Positions 34,151-42,709 of a stretch of 64,000 nt of DNA are shown here, piece by piece. A model generated the notes under the pieces. The model made no database searches, was not told the origin of the DNA, and saw only the letters and a program-made list of their open reading frames with translations. The DNA lies in contig NZ_AUEK01000006.1 of NCBI RefSeq assembly GCF_000425945.1, forward strand, positions 605,057-669,056, written 5' to 3'. Origin of the DNA: Candidatus Solirubrobacter pratensis. Its GTDB lineage: Bacteria > Actinomycetota > Thermoleophilia > Solirubrobacterales > Solirubrobacteraceae. How positions within the stretch are numbered: the first letter of the stretch is position 1; each line of letters begins with the position of its first letter. The position numbers and the translations under genes were made by a program.

Positions 34151-35377
34151 TCAAGTGGGCCCGGCGGTCGGGTGGCGCAGCGTCTGCAGCGCGCCCACCG
34201 CCACCAGCGCGAGCAGCGGCAGCAGCGCGACGCGGTAGCCGAGGTCGGCGGAGACCAGCAGCCCGATCGCCGCCTGGGCGAGGATCGTCGCGCCGAAGCC
34301 GCCGATGTTGACCATGCCCGACGCGCTGCCGCCGGCGTTCGGCGCGCCGTCGCGCGCGAGGTCGAACGCCAGCATCGACGCCGCCCCGGCCACGCCGCTG
34401 AGCACGAGCATCAGCGCGACGAGCGCCAGTGGCGGGTGGCCCGGCCAGCCGAGCACGAGGCCGAGCGCCGCCGCGTTGGCGAAGGCGACCGCGCTCGCGA
34501 TCCGCCCGCGGCGGTGCGGGATGCGGCCGGCCAGCGCCCCGAGCACCGGCGCGGCGACGCCGAACGCCACCACCGCGGCGGTCAGGATCGCGGCCGCCGT
34601 CGCCCGCGGCAGCCCCTGGCCCTGCACGAGGTACGGGTACGCCCACAGGCCGGTGAGCGTGACGAACGGGCAGTTGAGCGCGAAGTGCACCCACAGGCCG
34701 TGGCGGATCGACGGCGCGCGCCACGCCCGCCGCAGGGTCGGGACGATCGGCGCGTGGTGGGCCGCCGCGGCGCCGGACGGGCGGTCCTGCAGCCGGTTGA
34801 CCGCGAGGATGGCGAGCACCGCGGTCAGCACGCCCGTGGCCGCGAACGTCGGCGTCCAGCCCAGGCCGCCGAGCGCGGCGCTCAGCGGCGCCGTCGTCAG
34901 CAGCTGGCCGAGCGAGCCGCAGACGCCGGTCAGCGCCGTCGCGAGCGCGTAGCGGTGCGGGGGAAGCCAATGCGCCGCGACGCGTAGGACGTTGAGGAAC
35001 ATGCAGGCGTCGCCGGCGCCGACCAGCGCGCGGCCGGCGATCGCCAGGCCGAAGCTGGGGCTGAACGCGAACAACAGCTCGCCGGCCCCGATCGTCACCA
35101 GCCCGAGCGCGAGCGAGCGGCGCGGGCCGAGCCGGTCGGCGAGCAGCCCGGCCGGGACCTGCATCGTCAGATACAGCCCGAGCTGGACGATCGAGAGGAC
35201 CGCGATCGTGCTGGTGGAGACGCCGAAGCGGTGGCTCGCGTCGAGCGACGCGACGCCGAGGCTCATCCGGTGGAAGATCGCCACGACGTAGAACCCGGCT
35301 GCCAGCGCCCACATCCGCCATGCCCGAGAGCCCGCCGCGCGAACGGGAGCGGAACGGCTGAGGGCGAGGGCCGACAC
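34151..35377 (-). CDS. MFS transporter
   Basis: A 408-residue, 12-helix MFS protein. Motif A-like LADRLGPRRSLALGLVTIG lies between helices 2 and 3, with GRALVGAGDACMFLNVLRVA in helix 4 and a basic central loop (about 195-220). The pattern resembles sugar-phosphate/anion symporters (NarK/UhpT type) with FYVVAIFHRMSLGVASLDA in helix 1. GTG 35377 or TTG 35386 starts it. It is divergent from a GntR gene with an operator-like palindrome between, so the GntR protein probably controls uptake of its own effector. Confidence 0.85.
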   Translation of the reverse strand: MSALALSRSAPVRAAGSRAWRMWALAAGFYVVAIFHRMSLGVASLDASHRFGVSTSTIAVLSIVQLGLYLTMQVPAGLLADRLGPRRSLALGLVTIGAGELLFAFSPSFGLAIAGRALVGAGDACMFLNVLRVAAHWLPPHRYALATALTGVCGSLGQLLTTAPLSAALGGLGWTPTFAATGVLTAVLAILAVNRLQDRPSGAAAAHHAPIVPTLRRAWRAPSIRHGLWVHFALNCPFVTLTGLWAYPYLVQGQGLPRATAAAILTAAVVAFGVAAPVLGALAGRIPHRRGRIASAVAFANAAALGLVLGWPGHPPLALVALMLVLSGVAGAASMLAFDLARDGAPNAGGSASGMVNIGGFGATILAQAAIGLLVSADLGYRVALLPLLALVAVGALQTLRHPTAGPT

Positions 35378-35393
35378 GCATTCCAATAGTACA

Positions 35394-35420
35394 CATCATG
35401 TATACAAGATGTATCGATAC
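35394..35420. promoter_or_regulatory. GntR operator candidates
   Basis: CATCATGTATACAAGATG (35394-35411) is an 18-base palindrome with one mismatched pair, centred on TGTATACA, typical of FCD-type GntR sites. It is followed at once by the perfect palindrome GTATCGATAC (35411-35420). Both lie between the divergent MFS and GntR genes. The first covers an upstream ATG at 35409, arguing that GntR starts at 35430. Confidence 0.7.
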
Positions 35421-35429
35421 GATACGCAC

Positions 35430-36062
35430 ATGCCTGAGGAGAGGCCGCCGTCCGCCAGCGAGCGGGCGTACAAGCACGTCAAGGACCGTGTGCTGACGGG
35501 CAAGCTGCCGGGCGGCGAGCTGATCAGCGAGGGCGAGATCGCCGAGGCGCTCGGCGTCAGCCGCACGCCCGTGCGCGCCGCGTTCACGCAGCTCGAGTCC
35601 GAGGGCCTGCTGCGGCTGTACCCCAAGAAGGGCGCGCTCGTGGTGCCGGTGTCGGCCCAGGAGCTCGAGGACGTGATCGAGACGCGCTGGGTGCTCGAGC
35701 GCTATGCGATCGAGCGCGCGATCCAGTCCCCCGGCGACCTGCCGACGCGGCTCGCGAAGTCCGCCGACCGGCAGGCGCGCCTGAGCGGCGGCGAGTTCGT
35801 CGAGGCCGACCGCGCGTTCCACCGCTCGCTCGTGGAGGCCACCGGCAACGCGATCCTGCTCGGGCTCTACGACTCGCTCCGCGACCGCCAGCGCCGGATG
35901 GCGCGCGCCACGATGCGCGACGCCGACCGCCAGGGCCGCACGTCCAAGGAGCACCGCGCGATCGCCGACGCGATCGGCGCGCAGGACCGCGACCGCGCGC
36001 TCGCCGCGCTGCGCACGCACCTCGAAGGCGCCCTCGCGACGCTGCGCGGCGGACCGGTCTAG
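35430..36062 (+). CDS. GntR-family regulator, FCD subfamily
   Basis: A 210-residue regulator: N-terminal winged helix (AYKHVKDRVLTGKLPGGELI, EGEIAEALGVSRTPVRAAFT, LESEGLLRLYPKKGALV) and FCD ligand domain (about 80-205) with the Asp/His metal-site residues in EADRAFHRSLVEATGN and KEHRAIADAI. FCD members bind carboxylic acids or sugar acids. ATG 35430 is chosen over ATG 35409 because the latter lies inside the operator palindrome. Divergent MFS is the likely target. Confidence 0.88.
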   Translation: MPEERPPSASERAYKHVKDRVLTGKLPGGELISEGEIAEALGVSRTPVRAAFTQLESEGLLRLYPKKGALVVPVSAQELEDVIETRWVLERYAIERAIQSPGDLPTRLAKSADRQARLSGGEFVEADRAFHRSLVEATGNAILLGLYDSLRDRQRRMARATMRDADRQGRTSKEHRAIADAIGAQDRDRALAALRTHLEGALATLRGGPV

Positions 36063-36066
36063 GCGA

Positions 36067-36498
36067 CTACAGCTTGCGGTGGTCGAAGGAGGCGACCTCC
36101 TTGACCACGAACTGCAGCGCGACGCGCTTGCGCGCCTGCGCCGGCGTGACGTGCCCGCCGCCGCCGTAGCGCGCGGCCAGCTCGGTCCCGACGCCGGCGA
36201 TGACCTCGAGGTCGCGGTGGATCGCCGCCGCGCACTTGATCATCAGGCCGCGCAGCTCGCCGTAGGTCGATCCCGCCTCGAGCTGCAGCGTGCAGCGCGC
36301 GTCGCGCTCGAGGTTGCGGACCTTCTGCGACTTCGCGTACGTCCACGCCCAGCACTCGCCTTCGCGCACGACGTACCAGAGCGGCATCACGTGGGGCCAG
36401 CCGTCGCGGCCGATCGTGGCGACGATCAGCGTGCGCTGCCGCTCGAGGAAGGCGGTGACCTCCGCCCCGCTCATGGCGATGGCGGCGCGGCGGTTCAC
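36067..36498 (-). CDS. Pyridoxamine-phosphate-oxidase-like flavin/F420-binding protein
   Basis: A 143-residue split-barrel protein of the PPOX superfamily: FLERQRTLIVATIGRDGWPH, VMPLWYVVREGECWAWTYAK, KVRNLERDARCTLQLEAG, a set typical of small actinobacterial FMN- or F420-dependent reductases. Its substrate is unknown. Start is GTG 36498 or ATG 36474; neither has a clear ribosome site. It converges with the GntR gene with 4 bases between stops. Confidence 0.8.
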   Translation of the reverse strand: MNRRAAIAMSGAEVTAFLERQRTLIVATIGRDGWPHVMPLWYVVREGECWAWTYAKSQKVRNLERDARCTLQLEAGSTYGELRGLMIKCAAAIHRDLEVIAGVGTELAARYGGGGHVTPAQARKRVALQFVVKEVASFDHRKL

Positions 36499-36541
36499 GT
36501 GCGGGCTCCGTCCCGGCGTGACCCGGCCCCCTGGGCCGGCG

Positions 36542-38617
36542 TCAAAGCGAGCCGGCCCCCTGAGCCGGCTTCGCCGCGAACAAGCGCTCGGCGGCGGCGA
36601 GCACGGCCTCGCGCGCGTCAGCCGGCTCGAGGACGACCGCGTCGCCGGCCTCCTTGAGCACCTCGCGGACGAGGAAGTCGGTGCCCTTGAAGGAGATCTC
36701 CACCACGATCCCGCCGTCCTCGAGGTCGGCCAGCACCGTCCGCTGCTCGCGCGCCCAGCGCGCCTGCGCCTTCGAGACCCGCACGCGGGCGACGCGCGAG
36801 CCGCCGACCGTCCCGGTCCGCGGCCAGCCGCCGATGTCCGCGATCGGGTTCAGCCCCTCGCGCGGCTCGAAGCGCTCGAGCAGCACCTCGGCCTGCTTGA
36901 TGCGGTCCAGCCGGAAGTGCTGCAGGCGCCCGCGCTCGACGTCCCACGCGGCCACGTACCAGGCCTCGGTGCCGTTGAAGAGCGCGTAGGGCTCGACCAC
37001 GCGGTCGCTGTAGCGGTCCTCGTTCTGGGTCCAGTACTCCATCCGCAGCAGCCGGCTCTCGTGCACCGCGACCTCGACGGCGTGCGTGATGTCGTTCTCG
37101 ACGATCGGGGAGACGATCTGCAGGCCCTCCTCGACGGGATCGCGGCCGAGCGCCGCGACGACCTTCTCGCGCGCCGAGCGCAGCTCCGGGCTCGCGAGCT
37201 TGAGCAGGTCGATCGCCGCCACCAGCGCCTGGCCCTCGATCGGCAGCAGCCGCGCCGGGCGGTCGAACGTGTCCGAGTACGGCTCGGGATCGACCTCGAT
37301 CTCGCCGCTGGGCAGCACCTCGGCGTAGATCACGTACGCCCCGCCGCCGAAGTTGACGACGTTGAGCACCGAGATGTCCTCGCGCAGCTCCTGCGGCGTG
37401 ATGTTCAGCTGCGCGCAGACGTCGACCACGGAGAGCCGGCTGTCAGCCCGCGCGGCCGAGATCAGCACGGTGGCCAGCGTGACCAGGCGGGCGAAGCGCT
37501 CGGGGCGGATCGCGGCCTCGGTGCCGCGCGAGCGGCCGTTGGGCTCGACCTCGAGGACCGTGCGCGGCGGGACGCTGCGCACGGCCTCCGGCTCGCCGCG
37601 GTGCGCCTCGATCAGGTGGTCGACGCGCCGCCGCGCCTCGTCCACCAGCGCGGCGGGCCCGACGATGCGCGCGTGCTCGCCGAAGCTCAGCGCCCACGAG
37701 ATCAGCAGCCGGTCGATCGAGTACGCGGTCGTGAACACGTGCCCGCCGTCCTCGGCAGCGACGAGCCTGCCGTAGGCGCCGTACTGGCGCTCGACGTACC
37801 AGGCGATCTCGTCGGAGATCCAGATCGACGCCTCGCCGACCGGCTCGCCGAGCTGCCACGGGATGCGGTTGGCGTACAGGCGCGGGTCGAAGTCCGCCGG
37901 GCGCTGGAAGTCGTGCTCGGCCTTGGTCGCGTAGGCGACCTTGCCGCGGATGCGCGAGAGCCGGAACACGCGCACCGCGCCGCGCTCCTTCGAGTACCCG
38001 ACGAGGTAGAACTGGCCGCCCTCGAAGAGCAGGTGGTACGGGTCCACGACGCGCGTCGCGGTCTCGTCGCTCTGCATCGTGTAGTACTCGAACTCGATCC
38101 GCTTGCGGCGGTAGATCGCCGTGTCGATCTTCGCCAGGCGCGCCGACAGCTCCGCGCCGCCGGCCGAGGCGGTGATGCCGAGGCCGATCGTCTGCCGCGA
38201 ATCGGAGCCGAGCGGGCTCGGCCGGCCCCAGGTGATCTGCTGCAGCGCGAGCCGCAGCGGCTCGGCGTAGGCGAACTCGCCGTCGAGCAGCGTCAGCGCC
38301 GTCTGCAGGGCGGCGCGCTCGGCGTCCGTGAACGCGATCGGCGGCAGATGGAAGGCCTCAGGCGCGAGCGAGTAGTTCTCCTGCTCGGAGAAGCCGTCGG
38401 CGGGCTTGTCGACCGACAGGTGGATGCCCAGCGCGTCCAGCTCGGCGCGGTCCGCATAGAAACGTCGCGCGAACGCGTCCTCGGTCATATCCGAGTAGCC
38501 CTCGACGTCGCGCCGGATCTCCGTTGCCGTTACCGGGCGGCGTTCGGCCATGAGGTAGGAGATCAACGACAGCTGCCGGATCAGCTTTTCGGTGTCCTTC
38601 GCCAAACTCCGCGACAC
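36542..38617 (-). CDS. pafBC: Fused PafB-PafC WYL-domain DNA-damage regulator
   Basis: A 691-residue fusion of two homologous HTH-WYL-WCX units. Unit 1 (1-340): KLIRQLSLISYLMAERRPVT HTH, AIYRRKRIEFEYYTMQSDET WYL, and a WCX part with AWYVERQYGAYG. Unit 2 (about 350-691): RFARLVTLATVLISAARADS HTH, EVAVHESRLLRMEYWTQNED WYL, and a WCX with ISFKGTDFLVREVLKEAGD. In mycobacteria PafB and PafC are separate proteins that together activate the LexA-independent DNA-damage response; fused forms occur in some actinobacteria. Start is GTG 38617 or TTG 38605, with no clear ribosome site. No proteasome or pup genes are here. It is divergent from a LuxR response regulator. Confidence 0.88.
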   Translation of the reverse strand: MSRSLAKDTEKLIRQLSLISYLMAERRPVTATEIRRDVEGYSDMTEDAFARRFYADRAELDALGIHLSVDKPADGFSEQENYSLAPEAFHLPPIAFTDAERAALQTALTLLDGEFAYAEPLRLALQQITWGRPSPLGSDSRQTIGLGITASAGGAELSARLAKIDTAIYRRKRIEFEYYTMQSDETATRVVDPYHLLFEGGQFYLVGYSKERGAVRVFRLSRIRGKVAYATKAEHDFQRPADFDPRLYANRIPWQLGEPVGEASIWISDEIAWYVERQYGAYGRLVAAEDGGHVFTTAYSIDRLLISWALSFGEHARIVGPAALVDEARRRVDHLIEAHRGEPEAVRSVPPRTVLEVEPNGRSRGTEAAIRPERFARLVTLATVLISAARADSRLSVVDVCAQLNITPQELREDISVLNVVNFGGGAYVIYAEVLPSGEIEVDPEPYSDTFDRPARLLPIEGQALVAAIDLLKLASPELRSAREKVVAALGRDPVEEGLQIVSPIVENDITHAVEVAVHESRLLRMEYWTQNEDRYSDRVVEPYALFNGTEAWYVAAWDVERGRLQHFRLDRIKQAEVLLERFEPREGLNPIADIGGWPRTGTVGGSRVARVRVSKAQARWAREQRTVLADLEDGGIVVEISFKGTDFLVREVLKEAGDAVVLEPADAREAVLAAAERLFAAKPAQGAGSL

Positions 38618-38653
38618 CTTAGAGTGCGCGCTGCGGCCTACCTTCGCCAGGTA

Positions 38654-38664
38654 CGGAAATTCCG
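38654..38664. promoter_or_regulatory. Palindrome between pafBC and response regulator
   Basis: CGGAAATTCCG is an odd-centred 11-base palindrome in the 76-base gap between the divergent pafBC fusion and the LuxR-type regulator. It could be an operator for either; the binder is unknown. Confidence 0.35.
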
Positions 38665-38693
38665 CACACTTGAGCAGCACTCGCGTAACGACG

Positions 38694-39356
38694 ATGGCCC
38701 CCTCTGAAACGCCCCTTCGCCTCGTGCTCATCGAGGACCACCTGGCCCTCCGGGAGGGCCTCGAGCTGCTGCTCGACCGGGAGGGCTTAGCCGTGGTCGG
38801 CACGGCGGGCACCGCCGGCGCGGGGCGCGAGCTCGTCGAAAGGCTCGATCCCGATGTCGCGCTCGTCGACATCCGGCTCGGCGAGGACTCCGGCATCCGC
38901 CTCACCGCGGAGCTGATCGACGCCGATCCGGAGCGCCGCATCGTCCTCTACACCGGGTCCGCCGACGTCGACCTGCTGATCAGCGGCCTGGACTCCGGCG
39001 CGCGCGGCTACGCGCTCAAGGACGGCACGCCGACCGAGCTCAAGACGGCGCTGCGCACGGTCGCCGAGGGCGGCACCTACGTCGATCCCCGGCTGCACCC
39101 GGCGCTGCTGTCGCGCAAGGCGACGCAGACGCAGCGCATGCTCTCCAAGCGCGAGCGCGAGATCATGGACCTGCTCGCGCAGGGCCTGACCGGGGAGCAG
39201 GTCGCCGAGCGGCTGTTCCTCTCGCCCGAGACGATCAAGACGCACATCCGCAACGCGATGTCCAAGCTCGAGGCCAACACGCGCGTCCACGCCATCGCGA
39301 TCGCGCTGCGGGACGGGTTCATCTCGCCGCCCGACGGGACGACCGGGCGCTCATGA
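38694..39356 (+). CDS. NarL/LuxR-type response regulator
   Basis: A 220-residue two-domain regulator. Receiver domain 8-125 with acidic pair Glu14-Asp15, phospho-acceptor Asp59 in VALVDIRLGEDSG, Thr in VLYTGSADVD and Lys in GYALKDGTPTE. C-terminal LuxR HTH (about 148-210, LSKREREIMDLLAQGLTGEQ, ERLFLSPETIKTHIRNAMSK). HisKA_3 kinases like the four in this window normally pair with this class. Its stop overlaps the start of the 68-residue phosphotransfer protein (ATGA), suggesting the two work together. Confidence 0.93.
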   Translation: MAPSETPLRLVLIEDHLALREGLELLLDREGLAVVGTAGTAGAGRELVERLDPDVALVDIRLGEDSGIRLTAELIDADPERRIVLYTGSADVDLLISGLDSGARGYALKDGTPTELKTALRTVAEGGTYVDPRLHPALLSRKATQTQRMLSKREREIMDLLAQGLTGEQVAERLFLSPETIKTHIRNAMSKLEANTRVHAIAIALRDGFISPPDGTTGRS

Positions 39357-39559
39357 GCGACGACCTCGTGCTCGACGGCGAGTCCCGGCGCCGTCTGCGC
39401 CACGACCTGCGCACGCCGCTGACGATCGTCGCCGGGTTCGCCGAGGTGCTGGCGGCCGACCGGCCGATCAGCGACCAGGACCGGCGCGACTTCGCCAAGC
39501 GCATCCAGGACGCGGCGTCCGAGATCCGCGAGCTGATCGACTCGGTGCTCGAAGGGTGA
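39353..39559 (+). CDS. Stand-alone HisKA (DHp) helix-pair protein
   Basis: A 68-residue protein made only of a HisKA-type dimerisation/phosphotransfer hairpin: SRRRLRHDLRTPLTIVAGFA with the H-box histidine at residue 17 (HDLRTPL), then a second helix (RDFAKRIQDAASEIRELIDS). There is no sensor, HAMP or ATP-binding domain and no remnant of one downstream: the stop is followed at 39585 by the convergent stop of the next gene. It overlaps the response-regulator stop by 4 bases. It could be a phosphotransfer intermediate, phosphatase or inhibitor for the regulator, using another kinase's catalytic domain (inference). Confidence 0.8.
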   Translation: MSDDLVLDGESRRRLRHDLRTPLTIVAGFAEVLAADRPISDQDRRDFAKRIQDAASEIRELIDSVLEG

Positions 39560-39584
39560 CCTCGCCCGGAGGGCGAACCCGGTG

Positions 39585-40541
39585 TCACGCGCGGGCCGCG
39601 CGGTCGAGGCGCCGCGCCAGCGTCCGCAGCTGGTCGAGGAGCTCGGGCGGCTCGTGGACGTCGACGTCGGCGCCGAGCAGGACGACGCGGAGGGCGAGCC
39701 ATTCGAGGTCGTCGTCCGATGTCCGGTACTCGCAGCGGTGGGCGTCGATCGGCGTCAGCGTTCCGCCGAGGAAGGGAAGCCGTCGCTCGAGGTCGGCGGC
39801 CGAGGTGTGCACGGTGACGCGGGCCTCGAAGCGGCTGAACGCGCCCGCGAGGCTCTGCTCGACGTAGGCGGCGGCGTCCTCGGCCGGCAGCGGGCGGGCG
39901 GCGAACCGCGGTCCGGTCGCCGTCGCCCGGTCGATGCGATCGACGCGGAACGTGCGCCAGTCCTCGCGCCGGCGGTCCCAGGCGACCAGGTACCAGCGCC
40001 GACCGCGGTTGACGAGCGCATGCGGCTCGACCTCGCGGCGGGACGCCGTACCGTCGCGGCCCGCGTAGCCGAAGCGAAGGCACTCTGCGTCGCGGCAGGC
40101 GGCGCCGATCGTGGTCAGCTGCTGGGGATCGACGGTCGGACCGCCCGCGGGCGGCGCGACCGTCGCCGACCCGAGCGCGGCGACGCGACGCCGGAGGTGC
40201 GCGGGCAGCACCTGCTCGAGCTTGACCAGCGCGCGGATCGCGGTCTCCTCGATGCCGGTCACCGACGCCCGCGCCGCGGTTCGCAGCCCGACCGCGATGG
40301 CGATCGCCTCGTCCTCGTCGAGCAGCAGCGGCGGCATCGCGGTCCCGGCGCGAAGCCGGTAGCCGCCGGCCGGGCCGGTCAGCGACTCGACCGGGTAGCC
40401 GAGCCCCCGCAGGCGCTCGACGTCGCGGCGGATCGTGCGCCCCGAGACCTCGAGCCGCTCGGCGAGTTCCGTGCCTGGCCAGTCGCGGCGGGCCTGCAGC
40501 AGCGACAGCAGCTCCAGGAGGCGGCTCGACGTCCCGCTCAT
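39585..40541 (-). CDS. HTH-11/WYL-domain regulator
   Basis: A 318-residue YafY-like regulator: HTH_11 (SRLLELLSLLQARRDWPGTE, RLEVSGRTIRRDVERLRGLG), a central linker and WYL domain (about 140-210, RREVEPHALVNRGRRWYLVA) and a C-terminal WCX part (to 318). Unlike PafBC it is a single unit. ATG 40541 is chosen because MSGTSSRLLELL is the usual start. It is divergent from the VOC gene across 64 bases and is the probable regulator of that gene. WYL domains sense nucleic acids or small ligands. Confidence 0.88.
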   Translation of the reverse strand: MSGTSSRLLELLSLLQARRDWPGTELAERLEVSGRTIRRDVERLRGLGYPVESLTGPAGGYRLRAGTAMPPLLLDEDEAIAIAVGLRTAARASVTGIEETAIRALVKLEQVLPAHLRRRVAALGSATVAPPAGGPTVDPQQLTTIGAACRDAECLRFGYAGRDGTASRREVEPHALVNRGRRWYLVAWDRRREDWRTFRVDRIDRATATGPRFAARPLPAEDAAAYVEQSLAGAFSRFEARVTVHTSAADLERRLPFLGGTLTPIDAHRCEYRTSDDDLEWLALRVVLLGADVDVHEPPELLDQLRTLARRLDRAARA

Positions 40542-40605
40542 GACGAATACAGGGTGCCCACGGTTGAGGACAGATACTGACCTAAACCGCCCGTACGGTG
40601 GGCTC

Positions 40606-41469
40606 ATGAGCAACCAGGACCGCTACATCCCCGGAGTCCCGTGCTGGATCGACACCACGCAGCCCGACCCCGAGGCCGCCGTCGCGTTCTACGGCGACCT
40701 GTTCGGCTGGGAGTTCGAGGACGTCATGCCGCCCGGCTCGCCCGCCAGGTACTTCGTCGCCCGCATCCGCGGCGGCGACGTCGCCGCCGTCGGAGCCCAG
40801 CCTGAGGGCGCGCCGCCGGCGGCCGTGTGGAGCACCTACGTGTGGGTCGCCGACGCCGACGAGACCGCCGCCAAGGTGCGCGCCGCGGGCGGCAGCGTGC
40901 TCAGCGAGCCGATGGACGTCATGGACGCGGGACGGATGGCCGTCTTCGCCGACCCGGCCGGCGCCGCGTTCCGGGCGTGGCAGCCGAACCGGCACCGAGG
41001 CGCGACCGTGGTCAACGAGCCAGGCTCGCTGAACTTCAACGACCTCCACACGAGCGAAGTCGACGGCGCGCGCGAGTTCTACGGCGCGGTGTTCGGCTGG
41101 GACCTGCTCGACGGGGGCATGTGGGCGCTCCCCGCCTACGGCGACTTCCTCGAGCAGCGCGCGCCCGGCTTCCGCGACCGGATCGCCGAGATGGGCGCCC
41201 CCAAGCGCTTCGAGGAGGTCGTCGCGACCCTCGTCCCGGTCGCCGACGAGCCCGCCCATTGGGGCGTGACGTTCGCGGTCGACGACGCCGACGCCGTCGC
41301 GAGCCGGGCGGCGGAGCTCGGCGGCCGGGTCGTCGTCCCGCCGTGCGACGCCCCCTGGGTCCGGATGACCGTGATCGCCGACCCGCAGGGCGCCACGTTC
41401 ACGGCCACCAAGTTCGTGCCGGAGAACAAGGACCTGGCGCCGGCCGACAGCTCCGCGACCGGCGCCTGA
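40606..41469 (+). CDS. Two-domain VOC (glyoxalase-fold) protein
   Basis: A 287-residue protein with two glyoxalase/bleomycin-resistance-like halves (about 10-128 and 138-268): GVPCWIDTTQPDPEAAVAFY, GDLFGWEFEDVMPPGSP; LNFNDLHTSEVDGAREFYGA, VFGWDLLDGGMWALP. Each ends with the ADPxGAxFxxW/T strand. Similar proteins are usually found next to WYL regulators in actinobacteria, as here. The first half has Asp rather than His in its opening WIDT strand, while the second keeps DLHTSE. Substrate unknown. Confidence 0.88.
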   Translation: MSNQDRYIPGVPCWIDTTQPDPEAAVAFYGDLFGWEFEDVMPPGSPARYFVARIRGGDVAAVGAQPEGAPPAAVWSTYVWVADADETAAKVRAAGGSVLSEPMDVMDAGRMAVFADPAGAAFRAWQPNRHRGATVVNEPGSLNFNDLHTSEVDGAREFYGAVFGWDLLDGGMWALPAYGDFLEQRAPGFRDRIAEMGAPKRFEEVVATLVPVADEPAHWGVTFAVDDADAVASRAAELGGRVVVPPCDAPWVRMTVIADPQGATFTATKFVPENKDLAPADSSATGA

Positions 41470-41514
41470 GCGGCGCCCAGGTGCGGCGCGGGCGGCGCCC
41501 GGCGCGCGCCCGCG

Positions 41515-42642
41515 TCACGCCCGGGCCGGGACGTGCGTGGCCCGCCCGCCGAGTGCGGCGACGGCGAGCGCGGCCAGCACGAGCAGGGCGAGCGTCTCCG
41601 GCAGGCCGGCCTGGTCGGCGAGGAACCCGATCACGGGCGGGCCGACGATGAAGCCGGTGTAGCCGACGGTGAACGTCGCGGCGAGCGACGGACCCGGCGG
41701 ATCGAGCCGGCCGGCGGCGCTGAAGAGCAGCGGCACGGCGTTGGCGATGCCCAGGCCGCAGAGCGCGAAGCCGATCACCGCGGGCACCGCGGACCCGATC
41801 AGCAGCACGCCGCCGAGCGCGACGGCGACAAGCCCCATCCCGCCGCGCAGCAGCGGCCCGGCGCCGAGGCGCTGATTGAGCAGGTCGCCACCGAGCCGCG
41901 CGATCGCCATGCCGAGCGAGAACCCGGTGAAGCCGGTCGCGGCCGCCGCCGCGGTCGCGCCGAGGTCCTGCTTGAGGTAGATGCCGCTCCAGTCGCCGAT
42001 CGCGCCCTCAGTCATCATCGCGAGGAAGCACAGCGCGCCGATCAGCAGCACGGCGCGCGACGGCAGCGCGAAGCCGGTGCCGCCCTCGGAGTGCGTGGAC
42101 GCGCTCCCGAGCCGGCCGCCGATCCACGACGCCATCGCCAGCCACAGCGCGACGCCGACGATCAGGCTCTCGACCCGCGGGTCCAGCCCGGCGGCGCCGG
42201 CGGCCGCGGCGATGCCGGAGGATGCGAAGCCGCCGAGGCTCCAGCCGCCGTGCAGCGAGGACATGATCGGCGTGGGCAGCTCGCGCTCGACGGCGACCCC
42301 GTGCGCGTTCATCGACACGTCCATCGCGCCGTTGGAGGCGCCGAAGACGAACAGGATCGCGCCGAGCATGTAGGGGCTCGTCGCCAGCAGCGGCAGCGGC
42401 AGCATGAGGCAGAAGATCAGCGCGGCGGTGCGGGTGACGGCGCCGCTGGAGCGGCGGTCGAGGATCTGGCCCGTGAGCGGCATCGAGACGAGCGCGCCCG
42501 CGGCCATGCACAGCAGGCACAGCCCGATCGTCCCCTTGGTGACGCCGAGCTTGTCCTGCAGCCACGGGATGTGGGCGACCCAGGTGCCGATCATCGCGCC
42601 GTTGACGAAGAACGTCGCGAACGTGGCGGCGCGCGGCCTCAT
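41515..42642 (-). CDS. MFS transporter (YbjJ/FucP-like)
   Basis: A 375-residue, 12-helix MFS protein: ATFATFFVNGAMIGTWVAHI in helix 1, GASNGAMDVSMNAHGVAVER in the fourth region and SSLHGGWSLGGFASSGIAA in helix 5, the pattern of YbjJ-like inner-membrane carriers. It lies 67 bases after the DeoR gene on the same strand and is probably co-transcribed; a sugar or sugar derivative is the likely substrate. Confidence 0.85.
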   Translation of the reverse strand: MRPRAATFATFFVNGAMIGTWVAHIPWLQDKLGVTKGTIGLCLLCMAAGALVSMPLTGQILDRRSSGAVTRTAALIFCLMLPLPLLATSPYMLGAILFVFGASNGAMDVSMNAHGVAVERELPTPIMSSLHGGWSLGGFASSGIAAAAGAAGLDPRVESLIVGVALWLAMASWIGGRLGSASTHSEGGTGFALPSRAVLLIGALCFLAMMTEGAIGDWSGIYLKQDLGATAAAAATGFTGFSLGMAIARLGGDLLNQRLGAGPLLRGGMGLVAVALGGVLLIGSAVPAVIGFALCGLGIANAVPLLFSAAGRLDPPGPSLAATFTVGYTGFIVGPPVIGFLADQAGLPETLALLVLAALAVAALGGRATHVPARA

Positions 42643-42709
42643 ACGGGGCCACCGTTCGTCGCGGCGCGGGCGCGAGCCTCCGCCGAAGCATGCGAGCGCA
42701 CGGCGCGGG

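Noticed and set aside
31846..34311. An 821-codon plus-strand frame
   Set aside because: It is antisense to HK4 and rmlA, both of which have full motif sets on the minus strand.
35409..35430. ATG 35409 as the start of the GntR gene
   Set aside because: It lies inside the operator palindrome 35394-35411, and the added residues do not belong to the family; ATG 35430 is preferred.
36290..38707. An 805-codon plus-strand frame
   Set aside because: Antisense to pafBC; composition typical of a GC shadow.
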